A stretch of DNA of 64,000 bases from Neckera pumila (lineage: Eukaryota > Streptophyta > Bryopsida > Hypnales > Neckeraceae): contig OZ018411.1 in the NCBI GenBank assembly GCA_963969595.1, forward strand, positions 24,674,545-24,738,544, given 5' to 3'. The position numbers and the translations under genes were made by a program. Under the pieces are notes generated by a model, which did no database searches, had not been told where the DNA came from, and saw only the letters and a program-made list of their open reading frames with translations. Of this stretch, positions 1 to 12,380 are shown piece after piece (within the stretch, counting starts at the first letter, position 1; each line of letters starts with the position of its first letter).

Positions 1-49
1 AAATCCTTATGAAATCTATTTTACTTCACGAGGATATTTTTTCCCTCAC

Positions 50-246
50 CAAACCCATCCTATAGATATGCTCAATTTCCTTAAGTGGTTGGAAATGAAT
101 CGTAAGCTTCCATAACATTCAAGAGCCTTCAGCGAGTCTGCCTTTGCCTCTGTGAAGGCTTCATCCACGAAATGCATCCACTTTTTACTTTCCAAAAAAT
201 TAATTGGGGAAGTACCTGCCAATGTGCCAAGTTTTGTAAATTTCAT
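50..246 (-). CDS. Probable first coding exon of an unrecognised gene running off the left edge
   Basis: On the minus strand an ATG at 246 opens 65-66 codons. They end at a good splice donor (TTTG, then GTGAGG; GT at 49-48), so the exon would be 50-246 and the rest of the gene lies outside the window. The peptide begins MKFTKLGTLAG and contains WMHFVDEAFTEAKADSLKAL. I do not recognise the family. The best argument that it is real is a diverged copy at about 57561-57640 that keeps the W-M-x-F-V-D-E frame but has an in-frame TAA. Sequence upstream of the exon is also repeated there (58640-58760). Confidence in coding status is moderate; function is unknown. Confidence 0.45.
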
Positions 247-2225
247 ACGAGTTTCTCTAACTTACTTCAAGGAGTCAATGGGAACTGAACTTAATGCAAC
301 CTAATAACTTATTAATCATGCTTAAAAATTGACCTTGACAATACTTTGGAAGTCGGGCTTTTCGAGGTTCATTCAGTTGTCAGTATGAGGCGAGCAGTAA
401 CTTACTAATTTGAACAAGTTGATCTCAAATCCAATTCCTTGAAGGTGTCAGACATGAATGAAAATTCATCAACATAACTCATTTCCTACCTCCTCCTTAC
501 ACACTGACAGTTTAGGACGCGTGGCTTATTAGTTCATATGGGGTGTGGTATATTCCACACCTTTCCATCCTCCGGATGAAATGATGTGGAATATACCACA
601 TCATTCCATCAAGAGAAAGGCAGCTGCTCTCACAGGCTCATGAATGTTATGTCTATTGCAACCTGCCCACTACAAAATACAAGGTGGGTTGCAAAATTAG
701 ACCTACAACCCACGTTTCTGTCAGGTGGAGATATAAATGAAAAATGAAAATGAGAGGTCTGAAGTCTGAACAGGATGAACCTCAAGATTTTTGTTATCAA
801 AGAGAAAGGATTTTTTTGGTGATCAAACTCGTTTGGAAGTCCCCCAGTCCTGGATCCAGAAGCCTCACCCAAATCCACCAAGCTTAAATATTGAAACTTG
901 AAGGCCACAGTCCAGTCAACAACCAATGGAGTGCACTTCATGAACTACCGGTGCCATAAATTTGCAGATGGAATGATTTTCTAAGGGCTCCTGCACCGTG
1001 CAATTGGAAGGTTCGGAAGAAATGACAACGGCTTTAGTAATCGTAGCTGGAATAGTGTACACACGCAACAATGTATCTCAAAACTCCAGCCTCCAGATCA
1101 GAAAGAGCATAAAGACAAATTCTGGACACATTGGTGGTATAAATTGCACTAATGTCTTTCGAGTGACACTGAGGAATAATTTCACTCAGAAGGGTGCCAG
1201 AATGTAAGTTAAGAAGTGACAGAATATCAGTCGGAAAGTGGTGGAGACTGGAGAGTGCAAGCCACCACATGAAATTGAACTCAACTGTAAGCAAACCTCT
1301 TCAATGCCAAGATTGCAATTTCCTCAAATCTTGACCAACCACATGGGCCATAAGCCCGGGTCTTAATTGGCTTCCATTGGTGAAGCCAATCAAAGAAGTC
1401 AATTCATAAATTGCACGTTACTAACTCACAGAGAATGATGGTTTCAAGCACTAAAGCAAACAAAGATGGTTCCAAGCAGAAGTCTAAAAGCAACACTACA
1501 CTAGGGTATTAAAACGCATGCACACAAATCACATTCTCAATTAACGTATCAAAATTAGGGGTAGGCACAGAGCAAGCTTTCTGCTTCAAGAATGAAGGCT
1601 ATTTAATTTGCAAATGCAAATCGAAACCCTACACAGAGTAGTACATTCGGATGAGATTCTGCAATGCGGCAAAATTTGGAAAGAAATCATGAAATCTTGC
1701 AGCACGAATCACAGACCTGAGACAACCCTATTTACTGACTGCAAGACAGACACTCTGCAAGTGACGTAATGATAATCAGACGTTCCATAAAAGATCTCTG
1801 TAATGGATGCAGAGATAAAAGCTTTGTACAATTGCTGCTTATAAACTGGAACGACGACGACGTTGCCGCCAACACATCAATTCCTATTATCGCCATGTCC
1901 ATCCTTTCAAGAAGGAAAGTTACAGTGCATTCTACCGCTTCCCCTCCCCCCACCCGAGGCTAGGATTTTCCTTATTACGTTTCCTAAGATCGACTCCTGA
2001 CTCCAATCATGGCTTGGCCAGCTGGAGGAAATTAAATGAAAAAAAGAAGGTGACAGAGAGTCACAAAGTAGCAGTATGTGGTATTAATTTCTTCACTAGC
2101 CTATCCATGATGTTTCACACCTCCAAAGGCACGACATCAATCAGCCATACTGACAACTCTGAATACAATAAAACTACCGGAAAGATCAAAGGAAGATTGA
2201 ATCAAATGGAAAACAATAAAGTACG
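247..2225. other. Intergenic stretch, mostly featureless; palindromic block at 536-605
   Basis: No open frame here has the look of a gene. The one clear structure is a pair of complementary 12-mers, ggtatattccac and gtggaatatacc, inside the two short palindromes at about 538-600. It lies about 300 bp upstream of the left-edge exon on the minus strand, so it could belong to that gene's promoter. Roughly 1970-2225 may be the 3' UTR of the next minus-strand gene. Confidence 0.4.
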
Positions 2226-2663
2226 TCACCATTTCTTGAATCTGGATACGGGCGATGGCGGTCGCGAGCTGATCGTCATCCTCGCAGGCCCGCCGCTGAG
2301 AGTGATCTGTGCGCGTTGCTGCAGCTTCGGTGACGTCGACAACGACGATGAAGACGAAGAAGGCGAAGACGCAGACGCAGACGCAGCTGGCAAGTTGTTC
2401 ATAGCGGCCATTCTTTCGAGTTCCCAGTACCCCGGGCCATCGAGGTACCTCCCTTCCGCCCAGGAAGTCGGCTCGTGAAAAAAATACTCCCACTCCACGA
2501 TGTTAACCAACCACGTGAAGAACAGGCCGACGAGGTAAGCGTGCCACCCCGTCTTCAGGGACTGGAAGAACCACCCCGAGATGAGCGCCGCCACCAGCGA
2601 GCCGGTCAAGAAGTATTGGAACAGGTCTTGCTGCCGCTTCTGCCCTACAAAATCCTCCCCCAT
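2226..2663 (-). CDS. SPC12-like small membrane protein (signal peptidase complex subunit 1 family) with a Ser-rich tail
   Basis: A single uninterrupted frame on the minus strand. An upstream in-frame ATG at 2699 exists, but starting at 2663 (MGEDFVGQK) reproduces the spacing of the SPC12 family N-terminus (M-D-x-x-G-Q-K). Two hydrophobic segments follow, about residues 17-37 and 40-60. Between them lies G-x-x-x-Q-S, and after them V-E-W-E-Y-F-F-x-E-P-x-x-W, which resembles the family's P-W-P-F-x-x-x-H-P-x-x-W. In known members this two-pass ER protein is a non-catalytic subunit of the signal peptidase complex. The family is usually about 90 residues; this one has an extra tail of about 70 rich in Ala and Ser (residues 85-105) ending in FKKW. 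The tail keeps GC-rich third positions, so it looks translated. Assignment rests on remembered family patterns, not a search. Confidence 0.55.
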   Translation of the reverse strand: MGEDFVGQKRQQDLFQYFLTGSLVAALISGWFFQSLKTGWHAYLVGLFFTWLVNIVEWEYFFHEPTSWAEGRYLDGPGYWELERMAAMNNLPAASASASSPSSSSSSLSTSPKLQQRAQITLSGGPARMTISSRPPSPVSRFKKW

Positions 2664-2699
2664 GCTTGCCAAATCTTCGAAACCCAATGACAATCGCAA

Positions 2700-3493
2700 G
2701 ACGCGGGCCTTGTCACTACTTGAACAAATTCGTCACCAAAACAATATGTATCGCAGCTGGCTTCACAACTCGAAGCTCCCCGGCCCACTGCTCAGTGACT
2801 TCAATCCACTGGAAATGTCCAAATCCCAACCAAAAGTCGCGATTGCGCCGCCCACTTCCAACCACTCTCAACCTACTGCTCCGCAACACCCGTACCGACA
2901 CGTCAAGTGACCCCACCCCCCCTAAACCGCGGCGTCTTCTTCGATACCGAACCAGTCTACAAACGGAGTAAAATAACCTACAGTCACCCACACCCTCAAA
3001 CAAACACCCACACAGCCTAACGCCAAACTACCCAATCTCACTCAAGTTCAATGCAAACAAGCACACCAAATGCAGCTGTGAACGGACTCCCTTCAGTTCA
3101 AGTACCACAAACTGAAACGGCTATGAAGCTCTACGTTACTGGGTGTGTCTCTCTCGTTTTGCTGGATTTGCAGCTTGCGCTTGAATAATGTCACTGTGGG
3201 ACCCTACCATGGATCAGTGCGAGGTAAATAGGGTGGTGAGGGGAGTCTGATCGCCGCCCGACCCACCGCCTCAAAAGTCCTCCACCCCCAAAGATCGACA
3301 CGCTTCTGCTCCACGGCTCCCGAATTCAACACGAATCCTCCACCGCAATTTCCAAGCAATGCACGGGCAGTGAGTACTGATCTCCACCCTGGCCTGACAA
3401 CCGCTCTCCAACCCCGGTTTCGTAGATGCTGAGGCGTGGACGTAGATTGACATCCAGGAATCCACGAGGTAAGTAGTCTAGCATGGTCGAGCT
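2700..3493. other. 5' flank of the SPC12-like gene
   Basis: GC-richer than the surrounding DNA, with short overlapping frames on both strands and no recognisable product. Probably leader and promoter of the minus-strand gene at 2226-2663. Confidence 0.35.
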
Positions 3494-3868
3494 TACCGTA
3501 CGTGTAGGTCAGTTTCACGTAAATAACTCGGGAAAATTTGGAAGATGTCGAAATTAAAAAAATTATTGACAGCTATTTCTAAAAATCCAAAATAATTGTT
3601 TTTGAGAAAAATCAGAAAAAGCAACTCATTTACGCATGAATATAAAGAATCAATCTAAAATTAGGAACGTCCTCATAAAGTGCTCGAAAAAAACAAAAAA
3701 CAAAATCCTAACTCCTTGCCAAAACTGCCAAATTTGAAAACAAAACTATTTTTTTTTTTTAAATTAATTATTTACAGCTATTTCTAAAAATCTGAAATAA
3801 TTATTTTTGAGAAAAAGCAGAAAAAGCAACACATTTAGGCATGAATAGAAAGAATCAATCCAAAACTA
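3494..3868. repeat. TA-flanked MITE, truncated, followed by a second partial copy
   Basis: Begins TA then ccgtacgtgtaggtcagttt and runs about 250 bp in close similarity to the complete copies at 5680-5964 and 53880-54162. The far terminal repeat is missing. After a T-run, the internal segment (acagctatttctaaaaatct and onward) starts again at about 3770 and runs to 3868, so two partial copies are joined. Confidence 0.75.
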
Positions 3869-4650
3869 GCTTTGGATAGTTGGTGTTTCATGATTTTTGC
3901 ACAAGGTTTGAATTGTTTCATTTAATGTCACTGGCAAAAAGAAACTGAAAAATTGAAGATCTAAAGGCAAAGTGGATTCTTCTTAAGCCGTAATTACTCA
4001 TGTTGCATCAACCTTTGGACTAAATTCAGTTAGTTGGCACCGCTCTTACATATCTAATAAGAAAGTACAAAGAAGAATGTAAATTTATAAATTTTCAAAA
4101 CAAAATCAATTACTACTTGAAGAGAATCCAAGCTTAAGATATTCATTTTTGCAAGTTTTCTTTCTTCCTACATAGAGGTGATTTATCGTTGTAATGTATA
4201 GATTGTGGCCTCTCCCATTTGGTCCCTCTAAAATTTGGCCACTATAGTGAGGCCAACGCAAGGTTCAATGTTTTAGAAGAATTTTCTTTGTTTTTACATG
4301 AACATGAATTGATTCAAAATTTTGTACAAAAATCATGAAGCATTGAGTGATCAAGGATCATTGAAGAATAAACAAAATTCAAAATTTCAGCATTTGCAAA
4401 AACTATCCCATCTAGATTCTTGCCTAAAATATAAGTTTTTGAATATGAGAGCCTAAGGTTGATTTTGCGGATGTCTTTGTTTTCAACACTTTAAAAATTC
4501 ATACAATGTTCAAAAATTATATGCTAAGAGAATTTCAAATCTCCTGACAAAATTCAATAAGGAAAATATGCCTATTACCAAGCAAATTTGCTATTTAGTT
4601 ATCTTGGAAAAGCTATTTGTTAACTCATGTATCTTTCAAAGATTGAAAAG

Positions 4651-4946
4651 CATTACAAAAAATTTTAGGCCTCAACAAGACTGCGAGTGCGTGATTTTTG
4701 GCACCTGCAGGGTGCAATTACGGAATTTTTAATTTTTAATTTTTTAATTTTTTAATTTTTAGTTTTTTTTTCAAATTATTATTTATTTACTTTTTAAATG
4801 ATGTGGCGCTAACGTGGCACTGCCAATGCTAATGTGGTTGAAATGTGACCATGTTACATTTTCAATTTTCAATTTTGTTTTTCCATAATATCACCACGGG
4901 GGGTCAGGCTTAGCAGCCTTGTTGAAGCCTCATATTTTTTGTAATG
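4651..4946. mobile_element. MITE with about 35-bp inverted ends
   Basis: The left end cattacaaaaaattttaggc (then ctcaacaagactgc) is matched in inverted form at the right end (gcagccttgttgaagcctca, then a T-run and gtaatg). The interior is T-rich with a gtggcgctaacgtggcac segment. Elements at 12087-12380 and 61489-61806 have similar size, layout and a CATT-type terminus. Confidence 0.65.
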
Positions 4947-5679
4947 TTCGAGAGAAGACACTTGCAAGTCAGTAATATCAAGACATTTCTGTAAGAAAAT
5001 GCTAAACCACACATTAACATAGCCCCTCTCCAAGTGCATTGTTATAATGCTAAAAGATTGCTAAATTGTGGTAATGGATAGGTGATTGGCTCAAATGAGA
5101 GGGTCCAATAGGCAAGGGAATTAGTTGACTAATGGCATTGGATTGTTCTACCTTAGAAATTTAGGGACGCTTTACAGTTAGAGGCTGGGCCCATTTGTTG
5201 TATAAGAAGTCCAAAATCCTCACTTGTACTTGAATAAAATGTTAAAATCCGCACTTGTAATTGAATATCAAGCTAAAATTGTACAATCGACCTCAAGGGA
5301 ATTGACCCCGCCTCCAAGTGTAAGAGCGTCCCTTAGTTGCTTGTTGTAAAAATGGATCTTTTGCTTTGATAGTTTCCACAAGCCCAAGTGACACTTGTCT
5401 CTCAACCTTCTTCCTAGGTTGCCCCCGTCCTAAGTAGCCGGACTAATTGTTCACTTTTCTTGTGTTTTTTAATACAATTGTCACTGCCTCTTTGGGGGAA
5501 AAAAACGCATCCCTTAATAATATTAAGCATAATCTAATGCTCACTTATTCAAACAATTTCACTGTAGGTGCAACTACTTTGTTGGAATTAGTTTATTGCA
5601 ACGATTTTTTTTTTGTTGTAGATAATGATTGTATTCCATTATTATACCACTCTCTTGGTAATAACACGGACCCTTTATC

Positions 5680-5964
5680 TACTGTACGTGCAAGGCAGTT
5701 TCGGCAAGACAGTGCCAAAATAATTTAATTTTCAAATTTGGCACTTTTGGCAGGGAGATAGGAATTTTTGGTTTTCGGCACTTTTTGATGACGCTCCTAG
5801 TTTTGGATTGATTCTTTCTATTCATGCGTAAATTTGTGATTTTTCTGATTTTTCTCAAAAACAATTATTTCAGATTTTTAGAAATAGCTGTCAATAATTT
5901 TTTAAATTTCGACATCTTCCAAATTTTCCCGAGTTATTTATGAAACTGACCTACACGTACGGTA
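5680..5964. mobile_element. Complete TA-flanked MITE (285 bp)
   Basis: Inverted ends ctgtacgtgcaaggcag and ctgacctacacgtacgg, each bordered by TA. It is the inverted-orientation relative of 3494-3745 and 53880-54162. TA target duplication and short inverted ends suggest a non-autonomous Tc1/mariner-type element; no transposase frame is present. Confidence 0.8.
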
Positions 5965-6351
5965 ACCATTTCCTAGATATTTATTTCTTCACGGTCGAGT
6001 ACACTAATGGGATCTCCAACTGGTTTGTTCCTGGCCTGACAAATTACCCGATAGAGGATATCATTGTAGGGTCAGATTGGACTCGTGAACGGCCAGGACG
6101 GTGGGGAACGGACGAATGTACGTCAAGTGGACGGCTTGTTCTAGAACTCACTGTACTGACTGCCGGGACTGGTGGCAGGCGTCGTATTGACCTTGTCTTA
6201 AATTTTTTATTTTATTTTTTATAAATTTTAAAAGAACGGTGACCATTATCTGTTTTTTATTTGTTGTTTTTATTTGTTGTTTTAAATCAAAACAAATCAA
6301 GCTGTAAGTAAGGCACAAATGAATGGATGGGCGTTGAGTAACTTAACTTAA

Positions 6352-7002
6352 CCCCTAAATGCCCGAGGCACCCAAATCTGGTGTTTGCAAAACTTTGAAA
6401 TTAAACAAAACCTTACCAAGTTCAGTGCTGTTTTCAGTAGTTTATATTTTTGGAAAATTCTTCTTGAAGTCTAGTTTTAATATCAAAAATCTGATCTTGA
6501 AAATAAATGATAGTGATTTTTCTATTCTAGATTTCGTGCAAGGGTACCTATTGCAATCTTGACTTCCTGTAGTGTTGAGGGCTCTTGGAAATGAGCCTCA
6601 AATACACTAAATCTTGGAGAAAAAATCACATTCAAAATTCATTTAAAAAAGTTATAGAATAGATTTTAAGAAGCCATAAATTGATTGGGGTTATACACGT
6701 TAGGCCCTTTAACCTCATATTTTTTTGGTCACCAACTTTTTAGATTTGACTTGTGAAAAAAGGATTGAAAGACTTCACATCACTTTTGCAGCTTTAACAT
6801 CCTCATGGTCAAACATTATAATCTTTCACTCTATAAGTGACATTGTGGTGTTTTTCTTTCCTGTAAGATTTCTAATATAACTAGTTCGAATTTGTACGGT
6901 TATAATTCGAAAAAAATTGATACAACTTATCAAATTGTTGGCATTTTGTTCAATTTAGAGAAAATTCCAAGAAGCTCCAAACAAGCCTTGGGCATTTAGG
7001 GG
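6352..7002. mobile_element. TTAA-flanked inverted-repeat element (651 bp)
   Basis: TTAA (6348-6351), then cccctaaatgcccgaggc at the left. At the right, gccttgggcatttagggg is followed by TTAA (7003-7006). The ends are inverted copies of 18 bp with one mismatch. No transposase-like frame inside. It shares its terminal CCCCTA-type motif and TTAA borders with elements at 9664, 16431, 18465 and 32889. Confidence 0.8.
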
Positions 7003-7006
7003 TTAA

Positions 7007-9663
7007 GCATATTTGATCCTTTTTGGCGTGTGCCGGACTGCCGGAAGTCTCCTCGGGTGATTGAAAAATCTATATCTAATTTCATTTATAGGCCACATCA
7101 TTCAGTATCTTCATCTATTAGTATGGTTTGTCAAGGGGGACGTTACAGTAAACCCGTTCCACGAAGTGGGACCAGCAAGGTGGACTTACTGTACCTTGAG
7201 GGGAAACGCAAGAATTTTTTATTTGCTAAAAAAAACAATTGCAAATTTTGAATTCATATTAGCAATCAGAGACCCCCAATAAGGTGGGATAGTTGTACAA
7301 CTTATCTTAGAACATCCCCACGCTTGGTTCACGAAGGACGAGCATCAAGTCAAGTTTGGAAGTGCCCTTCCAAGGCAGCTAGTGCGTGTGGTGGTAGCCT
7401 ATCCCACTGCAAGACAGTGGAAGAGGGACGCCAAGAAGAGAAGCACAACAACCAAGAAGTTTTGTTCGCCTCGTGAAGTGTGTCACCCATTCAACTCTTC
7501 TCCCCTCTTTGGCATGTAAAAAGATACCTTAAAATTGGGGTGAAAAAGGTAAGTCAAAGCCTTGGCACGCCACGTTCAAGACTCACCATTTGCCCAAGTG
7601 TTCTTTAAATTATGAAGTGGCCGGGCTGAAATTGTTGTTTCTAGTGGCTTCCATGGGGTATTGTTTTTGCCCGGGCTCGCTCACTCCGCGTGCCAACGCC
7701 CTTTGGGGCCCCACCATGGGTTTGCTCTTAGACACAGTACAAAGAAGGGGGCTTTATTTTTAATTTTATCCCAAAAAATACAAAATTTATCATATTGGTC
7801 TTATTTTGTAGGATGGATTTAACGTCTTACGTTTGTCAAATTATTGGGACATGCCTTTGAGGTAGATTTGCTAATACTACTCTACTAGGTAGTTGAATGA
7901 TCCATCCATACCTTAACCCCTGAAAGGCCCTTGGGGGTCCCTTTATACGATTCATATTTAGCCTTATAACTCATCAATTATGGTTTAGTATATGAATTGT
8001 GATACATTGTTATTTACGTACCATCATGATCATTAAGTTGCTTTGTAGAATATAACAATGTTCGGGAAAATTGATACACCAAAATTGATGAAGAATATTG
8101 TATGTATAGCTTTTGGCCTCTTGGTTTGGTTTTCAAGGATTTAAAGATTTAAGTTAAGATTCTAAGTAAGATTTATGTAACAGCTTTACAAATTGTTGCA
8201 ACAAGAATTGGAAGCATTATAAAAGTTGAATTTCAAAGTCATGGAATTGCACAAGCATTTTTAGTATGCATTTTATCCTATTACTCATATTCCTTAAAGT
8301 GCCTAAGTTGTTGACCCTCCTAGTTTGATACTGTATCCCATAAGGCGGATACTTAGGTATGACCCTTGCCTTGCCTAGGTATTAGCCAGTGACTATTATC
8401 TTACAAGTGGCAACTGAAATCTACTTAGTGTTGTAAGAAGGCGGGTAAAATATCCTTAATTTTTTAAGGGTATATGTTGATTTTTTGCCCAACCAATTCC
8501 CTTCCACTTTTGCATCCTTTATTATCAAGATCCTATCTTTGAACTAGCTACCGCCTTTTCCCAATCATTGGAAAAAGTGTCTGTACTTAATTGTGAAACC
8601 TTCCGAAAATCGACCTTAGCTTTTAGATAAACCTATTTTACGACCTTTGAAAATTTATAGTTTATTTATATAGTGTCAAAGAAATGCATAGAATCCTCTT
8701 CTGACAACATCCACCAACAGAAGAATAGGTTCTAAAATTCTTTCATGTTTTAGAGGTCTTAAACTGTTTCAAAATACTCATCTCTAAAGCAAGGCTAAAA
8801 TCTTTTAACAAATCCAATCATAAGATCCTTTAATTAACTTATTCAAGTATATTGTCTACAAATTTTAGAGTGAATATGCCCATTGATTGCAAGTTCAATG
8901 TACCTAAACTTCAAAATGTAGGCTTTTCTAATCCTTCCTAAAGGTGAAGTTCGTCTTTCAACACTTTTAAGGAAAAAACATGTATATTTCATAGCTTGTG
9001 TATTTTAGTAAATATATTGGAAAATGCCATTGAGAATACATGGAAAAGAATCTAGCTAAAAAAACTATAAAGTATGTTGTAAAATTGAATGAAAGAGTTT
9101 GAAACTGAATGAATTTGAAAATTATTAATCCCAAAGGTGAGAATATTCTAGATAGTAAACAATTCATATCCTATAATGCTTGTTTTTATTTGAAACTACT
9201 TGCAATTGAATTCAAAATACAATTTTATTTTTTGTTCTACCTTCATTGTCTACAAAATAAACCCTTCATAACTTTCACCCAATTATTCAAAATTGAATGG
9301 TTCAAATGTTTTTGAATAGGTATCAATCTATACAATCCAATAAAAAATTAGAATATATATTTAGCTACCTAGTTTGACATTAAAATCAAAAAAATCCTTC
9401 TAGCTTTTGCAATATTTATTGGAATGATGTGAAACAAAGCTCTACACGTAGGTCAGGATGATTGGCATCCATTTCAAAAAAATTATGCAAAAATTTCAAA
9501 TTATGAAGTCCATAGATCCTTTCTAAGTGTGCTCCTTAGTCTTTTAGGGAATAATAATATGAAAGGCGTTCAATTCCTTCTTGGAAAGCATGTAGATGTA
9601 GTTAGCTTATTGTCATTCAAATTTAATAGTTGCATTTGCAACTTAGCATCCACCAATGATTAA
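7007..9663. other. Gene-free stretch with one orphan TTAA-element end at 7913
   Basis: Short frames only. At 7913-7930 there is TTAA followed by cccctgaaaggccc, like the left end of the TTAA element family, but I could not find its partner end. The segment 7300-7740 is less AT-rich than its surroundings but shows no convincing exon. Confidence 0.4.
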
Positions 9664-10956
9664 CCCCTAAAGTTCCATGACTATGTTTTCACCTGAAATA
9701 TTGAAAAACTGCCATTTTTAGTACAAGTACACAATTTTTGAATTTTCTTTGACACATGTGATCATAGGATCTTGTAGTATGCTGACTTGAAAACAAGTGG
9801 TAAAAATTTCAAAAATTTCCACTGTGTGGATTGCAAGATATAAGCATTCAAATTCACTGAAATCATTTTTTTGGCCCTGCAAAAAACAGGGCAGCTGCAC
9901 TTCACAAGCTCACTTTTTGATGAAAAAATGTCCAAAATGTGGTGTTTCTTTGAGTTCTTTTTTCTAGACAAGTTGGCTACAAGCTTGAAAATTTTCACTT
10001 CATTTGGAATTGTACAACATATAAAAAAAAATAGTACGTAGATAGTAGTAGAGAATGATTCAAAATACTAAATTGTCAAGAAACTAATTATGAAATTGAA
10101 AAATGCCAATCCTAATGGTTTAATAAACAATCTACACCCTAAGATTTTATTTTATTTTTTAAATATTGAAAATTGAGTAAGATGAAGGACTTCAATTAAA
10201 GTTTATTTTAGAGTAGAGAATCTATGGTTGCTTGCAAACTAAAAATCTTCAAAACTTTTCACTCATTGATAAAAATGGAATAATTCAAAGCTTTCCACAG
10301 ATATATAAGGTAAACCAGACCATTGTGGGTCAAAATTTGGAGTCTACCCTCATGCCATTGCTGAAATTATATTTTTCAAACAAAACATGGATTTGTTACA
10401 AATTTTTGAAGTGATATGTCCAAAAGAATCAGTGGACTATCCCATAACCAACAAAAATTGTATCCAATATGCTCTTCTTAATCATCTAAAGTAGTCACAA
10501 TAATTTCTAATGTAGAAGGCCATGAAAAGTCACTTCCTACAATGATTTACACTGAAAAAGGTGTTCCTAATGAGGTCAGTAATCACTCCATTGGTGTCAC
10601 GTTAGACATTGATTGTGGCCCAAAAAATTGTCATGGGATCATTAGATGTCCACTATGGATCATCCGACCACAACGGGCTGGTTTACCTTAACTCTAGAAA
10701 ACCAATTTCAAATTTTTATTTTGAAAAAAGTACTTTTTCTGATCTGCCCGAACTACCCAGTTACCAAATGTAATAACATATTAGGCCATAATTTTTTACT
10801 CACATTTTCAAATGTCATGAAATTTAGTGCATATGAAAGATATTCCTTGCGCCCACCTTCTATTAAAATTTCATCCTGAAATATGGAAATCTCTAGTTAT
10901 ACGTGCTTGCTCAAATTTTCTATACAGCAAAAGAATGAATGCTGATCCTTTAGGGG
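9664..10956. mobile_element. TTAA-flanked inverted-repeat element (1293 bp)
   Basis: TTAA at 9660-9663 and again at 10957-10960. Left end cccctaaagttcc, right end ggatcctttagggg. The interior is very AT-rich with no frame over about 80 codons and nothing recognisable. Confidence 0.65.
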
Positions 10957-10960
10957 TTAA

Positions 10961-12086
10961 GGAGAATCAATGGTTAGTAATCGTGAAATGGAAAAAAAAT
11001 GAAAAAAAAAAGTGAATACTGAATCATAGAATGAATCTCTATTTGAATAGAGACATTCAAATTTCAAAAATATGTTTACTTATAATTTTAATAGGGACAA
11101 TGAAATCAAAGTTGGTACTTGAAAACCAATTGAATTTGAAAAATGAAGAAAAATTATTGGTGGAGTTTAAAAAAATACCTAAACATTACACATATCTTAT
11201 CTCGAAATTGGTTATTATGATTATTATTGTTATATTCTTATGTTATTTTGCATATAAAAAAAAATCTTTAATTTTTGGTTTCTTTCTATCTACCTATGGG
11301 AATTATATGAAAAAAAATTCCATTTTCAAAAATGAAACAATTAGGCATTGATCTTACTTGTAAAATCTTGAAGAAGTTTTGATTTTAAACAGCTTGCAAA
11401 ATTTTTACTGGGATTCAATGGTACAATTTAAAGATTACGGAATGATCAAAATTAACCGAAAGTGACTAAATGAGTGCCAAAAAGGAAATAATTCTCTGTA
11501 AATCTTAAATTCTTCTCTATATAGTGCATTTAAAATATGACATTTTTTCATACTAAATAAAGGCCAATTTAGAATAACAAATTCAAAGAATTTAAAGCCA
11601 TAAAGTAGAAGATATTGTTTATTGAATGAAATAATTGTGGGCAATCCTAAATCAATAATCAACCTTAGTTGGAATCATTCATAATGCTAAAATACACCTA
11701 AAATGACTATATATAGATTGTATCTGCTTAAGGTCAAATTTTGATTATTCATATGACAAATTTTGATTGTATTTGCAAGATGATAAATAGTTTATGTCAT
11801 CTTCAAAGAATCCTTGAGACGATACTCTTGTTCAATTCATGCAATCTTTTTTATCAATGCTAATCAACTTGTGAATTGATGAGTAAATAAAACAATAAAT
11901 CCCTCTATTTATTTTCTTATTTATCAATTAATGGGTTTAAAAACCAATTGATCTCTATAACTTATAATTAATCATCTTTTTGTTGCTTTTGAATACTATT
12001 AATTGGTTTGTATATAAATTGTATGAGACAAGAATAAAAAGCCAAAAGCAAATGTTATAGTGCACATTAACACTTAACAAACCACT
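10961..12086. other. AT-rich gene-free stretch
   Basis: A 106-codon low-complexity frame at 11031-11351 is Lys/Ile/Leu-rich and looks like chance in AT-rich DNA. I see no other structure. Confidence 0.4.
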
Positions 12087-12380
12087 CATTAGATGAGATT
12101 CGGGGGTGTTGGAGGGCTCCGAGTTCCCCTGCTGTCTGCTGCGTTCCCAGACTGCGGGAACGTAGCAGCAGTAGCTGGCTGACGTGGCACAGCGACTGCC
12201 ACGTCATTTTTTGAAAAAAAAAAAAAAAAAAAATTGGCTTAAAATGATATTTTGGTAAAAAAAAAATTTAATTTTTTTTTTGAAAAAAAAATCCTGACCC
12301 GTACCTGTGTTCACTAAATCTGGATAGATCAGGAAACGGGCCTGAAACGGACCTCCAAGACCCCCGAATATCATCTAATG
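12087..12380. mobile_element. MITE with inverted ends ending in a G-run
   Basis: Left end cattagatgagattcggggg, right end cccccgaatatcatctaatg: about 28 bp of inverted match. The interior has an acgtggcac...gccacgt palindrome and long A-runs. The same terminal pattern recurs at 61489-61806. Confidence 0.75.

Noticed and set aside
3204..3518. Minus-strand 104-codon frame beginning MKLTYTYGK, with a similar start at 5940 (+)
   Set aside because: The shared MKLTYTYG start is the MITE's terminal repeat, not a conserved protein.
5940..6224. 94-codon plus-strand frame after the MITE
   Set aside because: The start lies in the MITE end and the rest has no recognisable family. Possibly a chance frame.
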